From Russula earlei (Eukaryota; Basidiomycota; Agaricomycetes; Russulales; Russulaceae), in assembly GCA_025769875.1 (NCBI GenBank), contig JAGFNK010001001.1, positions 1 to 16,665 on the forward strand: a stretch of 16,665 bases of DNA. The letters are read 5' to 3'. The position numbers were made by a program, and so were the translations under genes. Shown piece by piece: positions 1-6,864 of this stretch. Below the pieces are notes generated by a model, which searched no databases, was not told the origin of the DNA, and saw only the letters and a list, made by a program, of their open reading frames with translations. Positions within the stretch are counted from its first letter, which is position 1. Every line of letters begins with the position of its first letter.

Positions 1-1353
1 CACTGGCCTGGAAACTGACATGACTCGTATCAGCACCTTGCACCTCCCGCGCTTCAAGTTCCCTTTCTCTCGCTCTCGCCTCACCCCTTCTTTCCTCCCC
101 ACCAACTATCACCACTCCTTTCCCCTCTTTCTCCTTCCATCTTGTGCTCCCCTTTCGACATCATCCCCTCGCGTCACCCACTCTACACCCAGGAATGGCA
201 ACAATGGCTCAGTTTGATTGCCTCTGACATCACTCGCCTTGCCGCTCAACGCCTCCCCCATCGGTCTTGGAGTTGGAGCTCAGCTCCTCCAAGCATTGAC
301 CTATGGCACGACATCATCGCCGTTTGCCCACATCTCACCCTCCTTTGTTCTCATCTATCCCCTCTGCCACTAGTCTCCTCCACCTGCGACACTCTTCCCT
401 TCCCCTTGTCATTATGCTCTCGCCCCTCATTGAACCCCTTTCATTGGATTCTTGCTCCTCTGCAAAATGCTATGAATCATTCTTCTCACCCCCCCCTCGC
501 GTCTATGCACGGACCAGTATGACACATTCATCTTCATCATCACTGCTCTACCCGAGGGCTCGCTGCCCACTGCACCTTGCCCTGTCGTCATCGTCGTGCC
601 ACCCCATGCTTGTGGACTCGCAGTTGGAGGAATAGGCTTTTGGTACGCTCTTGACTGATATACTGTACTGCTATGAATTCCCATCCCGTCTCGTTTACTT
701 ACTCTCCAATTTCGCTAAACACTTGCCTCGTTCTGGTTAGTGTAGAATCTCTTATGCCTCAATTCTGGTTCACGTTCCGTCGCAACGTCATACTCACCTA
801 CTTACTCATCTTGTCTTGTGTCCTCTATCCCTCTGCTCTCTTGATTACCTGCTTTTCCTCTGCCTTTGCCACAGTATTTAATGACTGGTAGCTACGGTTC
901 TGAATGACAGTTCTGTGCAGTCTCCTGCTCCCCCTTTTTGCTCACTTCACTGATCAACGAACACATGAACGCTGCTGGTCTGAGGGAACTTGAAGCGCGC
1001 GATGTAACTAGCCATATCCACATTTCTATGAACTCATGGGCTACTCATCCATCATTCTCCTCGTACATTTGAAACATATTTCGATCTAGGTGCCTCCCAA
1101 GATAATACTTTGGGATGGCTTGTATATGGTGACCTTCTCTTGTCCACGACGAGGGAACTCAGTTTGAGCTAAACTGTGGGATTAAGACACAATTTCACCA
1201 TATTCGTTTCACGCTGATCACTTCCGAATATGGCATGTGGTTTCTAGTTGATAGGACAACTTGATGCATATGTGTTGTGGGATCTACATTGGTGAATGGA
1301 CAAAACCAATGAATGTAAGCCAATGGATGAGGGAAAGCCCCTAGGTGCTTGGG
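1..1353. other. Gene-poor left flank, no identifiable gene
   Basis: The first 650 bases are pyrimidine-rich and keep several short overlapping frames open, as skewed composition does. One frame around 512-655 reads like a protein fragment but has no start, no recognised domain and no supported splice structure. From 650 to 1353 the sequence is AT-moderate and full of stops. I see no tRNA, rRNA, LTR ends or clear promoter. It could hold an intron-containing or decayed gene, but nothing in it identifies one. The stretch ends where an LTR of the main element family begins. Confidence 0.5.
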
Positions 1354-1952
1354 TGTTACCAAGTGGTTTGGGGTCCGGAAGATGCCAAAACACCTGAACT
1401 ATGGACTGCACCGTTTGCATCATGCGTGCGTCAGATCTTGATCGTTTATGTTCGTTGATACCGCGATTGGAACGCGTTGATCGTATCTTTTTGAAAATGT
1501 ATTGAAAAAGCAATGAGTAGCATTGCTTCTGTCCCAGATGTTCTTTTACCGCCATGTACATTGCTTCCTTGATTATGAAAGTACTTATGACACCGAGATT
1601 GCTACTAGGGAAGCACTTAATGCTTCCAGCACCGAGATCATCTACATAGAAGCAACCTTGCTTCTATGAGCCGCGTTTTGCTTCTATAGCACCAACCAGT
1701 ACTACAGTAGCACAAACCTTATCCCTGTAGGGCTATATAAGGCCCCCAGTTGTAACAGTTGAGCCCTAAGCTCGACTTAGTTTGCCAATCCCAAACAGTT
1801 GACTCCTACCCTGTCTGCAGAGCCCCTCTCATCTTGTTGCCATACTCCAGAAGGATCTAACACTCCTTCCCCTCCACGAGTATTGCTTGCTTGACTCAAG
1901 CATATCTGCATTGGTAGGACGTGTTCATAGACGTGACCATTGATCTTATTTA
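1354..1952 (+). mobile_element. Old truncated LTR of the element-1 family
   Basis: It begins TGTTACCAAGTGG, as the 5' LTR of element 1 does, and follows that LTR almost to the end. It keeps the three short hairpins with GAAGC stems, the TATA box (1734-1741) and the AAGCTCGACTTA transcript-start block (1768-1779). It differs at many positions and carries an insertion of about 31 bp near 1577-1608. It loses homology after TTATTTA, so the last ~21 bp, including the TAACA end, are missing or replaced. No primer-binding site or gag follows. It is therefore a decayed solo or truncated LTR, clearly older than element 1 just downstream. Confidence 0.88.
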
Positions 1953-2100
1953 TTGCCGTTTTCAGCGCACTTGGCGGAGCTTGAATTCCACCCAAATTGG
2001 TGCAGAAACCCCCTCAAACATGCGGGATGAATATCTCCCTCAAAACAGCTTCAATTCATATGACATTTATTGTCCCTGAATCGCCTGAATGAGGGCTAGG
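1953..2100. other. Short unassigned spacer
   Basis: This lies between the truncated LTR and the small CAGCCC-ended element. A weak resemblance to the missing LTR end (GCACTTGG...) may be seen near 1967-1990, but it is too short to rely on. Nothing else was recognised. Confidence 0.4.
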
Positions 2101-2241
2101 CAGCCCCATTGTTTTCATGAGATTTGAGTGAGAATTGGTGGAGCTGGACTCAAGCCACCTCCACATGTGTATTAGATGAATTACAACTCAAAATCATGGT
2201 CTATATCTATTATTTTTCCCTCATGTTGTACCCATGGGCTG
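2101..2241. mobile_element. Small MITE-like element with CAGCCC ends
   Basis: This 141-bp segment begins CAGCCCCATTG and ends CCCATGGGCTG. Its outer bases form an imperfect inverted repeat that includes CATGAG about 16-22 bases in from each end. Its ends resemble those of the larger inverted-repeat element starting 8 bp further on. It has no coding capacity. The 8-bp flanks (GGGCTAGG and TCTTGAGG) match only at the last three bases, so no target-site duplication can be claimed. It is probably a non-autonomous DNA transposon or MITE, family uncertain. Confidence 0.45.
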
Positions 2242-2249
2242 TCTTGAGG

Positions 2250-2360
2250 CAGCCCCATAGTGTTTTTGACTCAAGTGTTGTGGTGTGCAACGTTATTTCC
2301 AGTGCAATTGGAGTCACAGCCAGCCACTCATCACCCCTCTCGCCTTGCAATTCTGACCAT
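2250..2360 (+). repeat. Left terminal inverted repeat (111 bp)
   Basis: The first 42 bases are identical to the reverse complement of 4042-4083. The remaining 69 bases differ at about 15 places by hand count, mostly transitions, with no gaps. Confidence 0.85.
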
Positions 2361-3660
2361 CCTTCTTGTTTTTCACAGACAGAGAGGAGTGGGTTGCAAA
2401 GAGGGGTCCTATTCTGAACTCTTTCTACTACAGAGTAGCTAGGGTGTTTTTATATACAGGAGTTGTCTCCATTGCAGGTGGTGGCAGCAGGCGTGGACGA
2501 GGAGCGAAGGTGTAGGCGGTGAGCGTGAGTTCGTAGATAGAGACGTAGGTGGCGAGGACTCGAGAAAGAGGATGCGTGGGGCGGCTTGCACGGGGGTGGG
2601 ATCTGTCGTCTTGCGGTGGTGGTGGCGGGGTCATCTCCACTGCAGGTGTCGGCAGCAGATGTGGGTGAGAGCGCGCAAATGGATGGGGAGGCGATGTGGG
2701 AGGCGGCGTGCGGTGTGCTGTTGGCATCGGCGACGGCTTCTCCTGCAGCATGGCGGCGGCTTCTGCTCCTGTTGTGGCGTGTTGTGGCTAAGTTCGTGGC
2801 TGAGGCCTTCTTGGTCTTCTGGGGTGGTGCTGGTGGCGAGGGGTTGTGACGGTGTGGCGGTGCTGGTGTCGCGCAAAACTACTAAAGCGGCAGCTGAGAC
2901 TGAGAAGACTGAGGCTGAGACTGAGAAGGTGGTGGTGGACTGAGCTGGTGCGACGGTGGAGGCGGACGGGGCGGAGGCGACGACTGAGGGCGACGCAGGG
3001 GCGACGGCAGCGGTGGCTGACAAGGGCGTGGCGGCGGTGGCTTGTGAGACGGTGGTGGAGACGGCGGCGTGTGGCGCTAAGACGTCGGTGGCTGAGGCTG
3101 AGGCTACGGTGGTGGCTGACGAGACTAAGGCGGCTGGCAAGGCTAAGAGCGCGGTGGCGGCGGTTCACTGATCTGAAGTTGGGGCAACGGAGACGGCTGG
3201 CAAAACTAGGGGCGCGGTGGTGGTGGCTGAGACTGAGAAGGCTGAGGCTGAGGGCAGGGTGGAGACGGCGGCAGCTGGCGATGCTGGTGCTATGACGGAC
3301 TGGGCTGAACTGACGAGTACGGGCAAGGCTAAGACGGAGACTGATGCGAAGTCGGCGGCTGGCATGACTGAGGCTACTGTGGCAACGGACGAGGCGACGG
3401 ACGAGACTGAGGGCGACGAGACGACTGAGGGCGCGGGAGCGGATGAGACGAAGGCGGGGGTGGCAGACGAGGCTGCGAGGGCTGAAGTGGCGGGCGGCGC
3501 TAAAACGTCGGTGGGCGAGGTTGAGATGGTGGTTGTGCATGGAGCTGAGACAGTGGCCATAGCAGGCGACACTGAGGGCGCGGGAGCTGGTTGGGCTAAG
3601 ACGGGGACAGTGGCGATAGGCGATGTCACAGCTGAGGCTACGGCGGCGGGGACAGATGAG

Positions 3661-3798
3661 GTGGCGACGATGGCGAATGCGGGTGATGCTGGGACGGCGA
3701 GGGCAGGTGGCGATGATGGCGAATGCGGGCGATGCTGGGATGGCGAGGGCAGGTGGCGACGATGGCGAATGCGGGCGATGCTGGGACGGCGAGGGCAG
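3661..3798 (+). repeat. Three tandem copies of a 46-bp unit
   Basis: Units lie at 3661-3706, 3707-3752 and 3753-3798, each starting GTGGCGA(C/T)GATGG and ending GACGGCGAGGGCAG or nearly so. Only a few transitions separate the copies. Because 46 is not divisible by three, one peptide would appear in a different frame in each copy. That argues against protein-level selection and for minisatellite expansion. Confidence 0.9.
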
Positions 3799-3972
3799 GT
3801 GGAGCCGAGGCGATGATGGCTGGCGAGTCGAGGATGGCGGCAGTGAACGAGGTGACGGGAACGGCGGATGAGGTGGGAACCGCAGGGACGATGGGCAAGG
3901 CAGGCGAGGCGGAGGCAATGGTGCACGATGTAGGGACGGAGGCTGGAGCGGGCATGGGCGCAGGGTATGTGT

Positions 3973-4083
3973 ATGGTCAGAATGGAGAGGTAAGAGGGGC
4001 AATGAGTGGCTGGCCATCACTCCAATCACACTGAAAACAATGTTGCACACCACAACACTTGAGTCAAAAACACTATGGGGCTG
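3973..4083 (-). repeat. Right terminal inverted repeat (111 bp)
   Basis: This is the reverse complement partner of 2250-2360, ending GGGGCTG at 4083. The 5' LTR of element 1 starts at the very next base. Confidence 0.85.
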
Positions 4084-4671
4084 TGTTACCAAGTGGTTTG
4101 GGGTCCGGAAGATGCCAGAACACCTGAACTATGGACTGCACCATTTGCATTATGCGTGCGTCAGATCTTGACCGTTTATGTTCCTTGATATCACATTCGG
4201 AGCGCGTTGATCGTATCTTTCAGAAGATGTACTGAAGAAGCAATGAGTAGCATTGCTTCTGTCCCAGATGTTCCTGTACCGCCACGTACGTCGATTCCTT
4301 GATTGGGGAAGCACTTAATGCTTCCAGCACCGAGATCGTTTACATAGAAGCAACCTCGCTTCTATGAGCCATGTTTTGCTTCTATAGCACCGACTAGTAC
4401 TACAGTAGTACAAACCTTATCCCTGTAGGGCTATATAAAGCCCCCAGTTGTAACAGTTGAGCCCTAAGCTCGACTTAGTTTGCCAATCCCAAACAGTTGA
4501 CTCCTACCCCGTCTGCAGAGCCCCTCTCATCTTGTTGTCATACTCTAGAAGGATCTAACACTCCTTCCCCTCCACGAGTATTGCTTGCTTGACTCAAGCA
4601 TATCTGCATTGGTAGGACGCGTCTATAGACGCGACCATTGATCTTATTTAAGGCACTTTGGAGCCTTAACA
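4084..4671 (+). repeat. 5' LTR of element 1
   Basis: The 588-bp LTR runs TGTTACC...TTAACA. The U3 part holds three hairpins sharing a GAAGC/GCTTC stem (4236-4260, 4307-4325, 4343-4366) and a GTACTACAGTAGTAC palindrome, followed by a TATA box at 4432-4439. The predicted RNA start is near 4466. A 16-bp perfect palindrome, CGCGTCTATAGACGCG, lies in U5 (4618-4633). Its closeness to the 3' LTR (about 98%) marks a fairly recent insertion. Confidence 0.96.
4432..4477 (+). promoter_or_regulatory. LTR promoter: TATA box and predicted self-primer RNA 5' end
   Basis: TATATAAA lies at 4432-4439, and AAGCTCGACTTA, complementary to the primer site, starts 34 bp below the first T. The same spacing is kept in the 3' LTR (12466 to 12500) and in the truncated copy (1734 to 1768). 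A short hairpin, GTTTG...CAAAC (4478-4494), begins right after the predicted primer cleavage point. The direct repeat ACAGTTGA brackets the block (4453-4460, 4493-4500). The RNA start is inferred, not seen. Confidence 0.65.
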
Positions 4672-4683
4672 TAAGTCGAGCTT
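4672..4683 (+). other. Primer-binding site, self-priming type
   Basis: TAAGTCGAGCTT directly follows the last LTR base and is the exact reverse complement of 4466-4477 in the LTR. It does not look like a tRNA 3' end. In Tf1 of fission yeast the 5' end of the element RNA anneals to such a site and is cut by RNase H to prime minus-strand synthesis. The predicted primer 3' end pairs with base 4672, so synthesis would run straight into U5, as required. Confidence 0.78.
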
Positions 4684-4741
4684 CTATCACAGACATCGCT
4701 GTGAAAGCGAACCAGGAAAAGGCAGGAAGCCTAAAGACTAG

Positions 4742-4939
4742 GATCTAGTCATCATACGGTCAGCAACCTACGCTGAAGTAGTCAAGGGGGAGAATCTATA
4801 CAGACCTCTCCACGACAAGAAGAAGGTGTACTACGTGACTCTCGACGAGCAGCATGGTTGGACACACGCATACTTCTGTAAAGACCCCTACTGTCATTGG
4901 CATAGACAGTGGTAAGAGGGCAGACAAGTCCCGACTCCC
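4742..4939 (+). pseudogene. gag: Degenerate gag leader reading frame
   Basis: In the same frame as gag, 57 sense codons run from 4742 to a TAA at 4913-4915, then 8 more to a TAG at 4940-4942. Another TAG lies at 4739-4741. The translated text (for example GENLYRPLHDKKKVYY) has normal protein composition and flows into gag, so this is probably the original N-terminal part of Gag broken by stops. TAA and TAG could each come from CAA or CAG by C-to-T change. No ATG exists in this frame; ATA at 4754 is a possible lost start. The TAA also lies in a donor-like GGTAAGAG, so an intron cannot be excluded, but no convincing in-frame acceptor was found. Confidence 0.5.
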
Positions 4940-4942
4940 TAG

Positions 4943-6835
4943 GAAAGGCAGTGGCGAGTGGACAAACTGGAAATCGAGGGAGAACATAGCATACGCGTAA
5001 AGTTCAACCAGAAATCAAAGCAAGGAACCAAATTTGGTTGGTTCAAAGCTAGAGAGAGGGACAATCTACCCTCAGGAATCAATGGAACTGCCATCTGGTG
5101 TTGGGCAGACCAGGAAGGGCCTAACAGATACGAGGTCCGGTACAAAGGAAGCTACCTTCCTTGTGAATACATCAACGACCAGTGGTACTTTATTGATTAC
5201 CACAAAGGACGTCCCTACGCAGGAGAGGACGAAGACATTGACGAATATAAGGTCTTAGGTCTAGGAACCAAGACAGATCCTTATACTACTCATTGGGAAC
5301 CCAGAAACCCAGTAGTAGACGACCCAGCTCCATTGATACAAAAGTCATCAAGTGGAGAAACAGAACAGTCGGACCCTCCGACTACAGATCAGAAAGCAGA
5401 AGCACCAGAAGTATTGGAGCTAGCTGAAAGACTAGAGCAGACAGTACACGTCTCGCCCACTGAACCAACAATCGTTGAAGAACCAGAAGAATCAGTCGAA
5501 ATGGCTACCATTGCAGCAACGCAGACAGCCACCATTGCCACCCAGACAGCAGGTGGAAGAGCAGGGCCCACCATCGTAGTAAACCCTGGAGGAGGTCCAC
5601 CTGGAGCAGGAGGACCACCTGGAGGTGGAGGAGTCCCCTTCGGACCCGGAGGTCCACCACCACCTGGAGGAGGCCCTCCAGCAGGGGGACCACCAGCAGT
5701 ACCTCCGGTGGGACCAGGGGCGAATCTGGCACCTCAGCTGGCACCAGGCCCCCATGGGGGCAACGGATCTCTAAAAGGAGACCCTCCTGAAGTCTTCAAA
5801 GGAGACAGGAAAAAGATGAAATACTTTGTCCAGGATTTCAATCTATGGAATCTGCTCAACAGCGACAACCCGACCATGACTATTCCAATGAAACGAGTAG
5901 CCCTAGCTCTCACCTACATCAAAGGAGAGAAAGTGCATGAATGGGTGGTCAATCAAACGAACCTGGTAGAAGCAAAAAGAAATGGGGACCCGCCGTCTCC
6001 CTATGCACCAGTGCAGCTAGATCCAACTGACATGCTCTTTTGGACCGAATTTGTGGATGACTTCTTCAGAGAATTCAAAGACACCACAGAGCCTGAAGAC
6101 GCTTTCATGGAGCTACAACAACTGTCCATGTCTAAAGCAGCATCGCTGGATGACTATACCAGCAAGTTCCTTGTTCTGCTCAGTAAAGCAGGATGGGACC
6201 AGAATTCACCAGGAGCAGTAGAAGCCTACAAGGCTGGACTAATCACCTGGCTGGTGCGACGAATCTACAATCGACCAGTCAGAGATATACCTGCCATCAA
6301 TGATCTACGAGCATGGATCAATGCTGCCAGGGAAGAACAGGCCAGAGACCAGCTCATGAAAGCCAATATTGGATCTGGAGGTGGATCGTTGACCACCAGG
6401 GAAAATCGCATGAAATCCCTACAGGTTGGGAAAAGGCGAAACCAAAGAGATCCGAATGCAATGGAAGTGGACTCAGTATCCACTGATGCAGCAAGGACCA
6501 AGCAACGTCCTCCTCTGACAGAGGAAAAGAAGAAACTGCTAGCAGAAGGGAAATGCTTCATCTGCAAGAAAGCAGGACATATCAGTCGGAACTGTCCAGA
6601 CAAGGACAGAGTCAAGAAGAAATCAAGTAACCCAAAGGACAAAGGGAAAGCTCGAGCTCTGGAAACAGAGAAGGAGGACGACTCAGGGGATAGTGGAAAT
6701 GAAAGCACTGTCTCCGGGCGATCTACATCTCCTCCTCCTACCTATAACAAGAGCTCCTCCTCTGCGTCCATAAAGAAGATGTCCACCAAACAAAAGGAGG
6801 ACTTGTTGGAAGAACTGATGGAACAGGGTTTTTAG
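4943..6835 (+). CDS. gag: Gag polyprotein (capsid and nucleocapsid), 5' end unclear
   Basis: Gag forms the virus-like particle and packages element RNA. The frame is open for 630 codons after a TAG at 4940, but its first ATG is at about codon 185, so the true start is lost or upstream. The order is: a conserved-looking basic/aromatic N-terminal block (4958-5330), an acidic linker, a Pro/Gly-rich low-complexity stretch (about 5570-5765), a retrotransposon capsid region (about 5770-6360, including DDFFREFKDTTEPEDAF), a CX2CX4HX4C zinc knuckle (6554-6595, CFICKKAGHISRNC), then a basic/Ser-rich tail ending EELMEQGF. It stops at TAG 6833-6835 just after a slippery heptamer, so a fraction of ribosomes should continue into pol. 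The family assignment is secure; the start is not. Confidence 0.9.
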   Translation, partial: ERQWRVDKLEIEGEHSIRVKFNQKSKQGTKFGWFKARERDNLPSGINGTAIWCWADQEGPNRYEVRYKGSYLPCEYINDQWYFIDYHKGRPYAGEDEDIDEYKVLGLGTKTDPYTTHWEPRNPVVDDPAPLIQKSSSGETEQSDPPTTDQKAEAPEVLELAERLEQTVHVSPTEPTIVEEPEESVEMATIAATQTATIATQTAGGRAGPTIVVNPGGGPPGAGGPPGGGGVPFGPGGPPPPGGGPPAGGPPAVPPVGPGANLAPQLAPGPHGGNGSLKGDPPEVFKGDRKKMKYFVQDFNLWNLLNSDNPTMTIPMKRVALALTYIKGEKVHEWVVNQTNLVEAKRNGDPPSPYAPVQLDPTDMLFWTEFVDDFFREFKDTTEPEDAFMELQQLSMSKAASLDDYTSKFLVLLSKAGWDQNSPGAVEAYKAGLITWLVRRIYNRPVRDIPAINDLRAWINAAREEQARDQLMKANIGSGGGSLTTRENRMKSLQVGKRRNQRDPNAMEVDSVSTDAARTKQRPPLTEEKKKLLAEGKCFICKKAGHISRNCPDKDRVKKKSSNPKDKGKARALETEKEDDSGDSGNESTVSGRSTSPPPTYNKSSSSASIKKMSTKQKEDLLEELMEQGF

Positions 6836-6864
6836 GAACACCTAAGTCGACGGCCTGGCTTAGG
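6826..6864 (+). promoter_or_regulatory. Predicted -1 ribosomal frameshift signal, gag to pol
   Basis: In the gag frame the codons are CAG GGT TTT TAG. The heptamer G-GGT-TTT (6826-6832) fits X-XXY-YYZ, and a slip back by one gives GGG TTT TTA GGA, which is the open pol frame. Eight bases downstream a perfect 6-bp stem, CCTAAG (6841-6846) with CTTAGG (6859-6864), closes a 12-nt loop. The spacer length is typical of known -1 sites. Pol has no good ATG before its protease, which fits expression by frameshift. Confidence 0.75.

Larger units (their letters stand above)
2250..4083. mobile_element. 1.83-kb inverted-repeat DNA element with G-rich interior
   Basis: The ends are 111-bp inverted repeats (2250-2360 and 3973-4083) that align without gaps. 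They begin CAGCCCCATAGTG and end in its complement. Between them lies about 1.6 kb in which the plus strand is rich in G over C, built from short degenerate GCTGAG, GGCGAC and GGTGG units. Reading frames of 60-430 codons are open on both strands but show only low-complexity Arg/Trp, Ala/Glu or Ser/Pro/His composition. A 46-bp tandem repeat changes frame at every copy. I see no transposase, so this is most likely a non-autonomous element. CAG ends are compatible with hAT elements, but no 8-bp target duplication is present (TCTTGAGG against TGTTACCA). Confidence 0.7.

Noticed and set aside
1..40. TGACA followed by CGTATCAGCACC as an LTR end with primer site
   Set aside because: The match is short, no LTR body can be seen before the window edge, and no gag or pol follows.
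20..891. Several ORFs of 60-126 codons in the left flank
   Set aside because: They overlap in different frames within pyrimidine-rich sequence and show no recognisable domain or splice pattern. A decayed gene is possible but not supported.
2788..4092. A 434-codon minus-strand reading frame and long overlapping plus-strand frames
   Set aside because: Composition is low-complexity (Arg/His/Ser/Pro), frames are open in several phases at once, one end runs through a terminal inverted repeat, and a 46-bp tandem repeat rotates the frame. No domain is visible.
4672..4690. A conventional tRNA primer-binding site
   Set aside because: No stretch here looks like the complement of a common tRNA 3' end (for example TGGTATCAGAGC), while the 12-base self-complement is exact.
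4958..4960. GTG as start codon of gag
   Set aside because: The element is eukaryotic and GTG starts are not expected. The similar GTG starts at 6874 and 7855 are likewise internal codons of pol.
4912..4989. An intron removing the stops at the start of gag
   Set aside because: The donor GTAAGAG is good, but the nearest fair acceptor (CAG at 4949-4951) gives 40 nt and breaks the frame. An in-frame ending at 4989 would delete sequence that reads as normal Gag (KLEIEGEH). Nonsense mutation is simpler.
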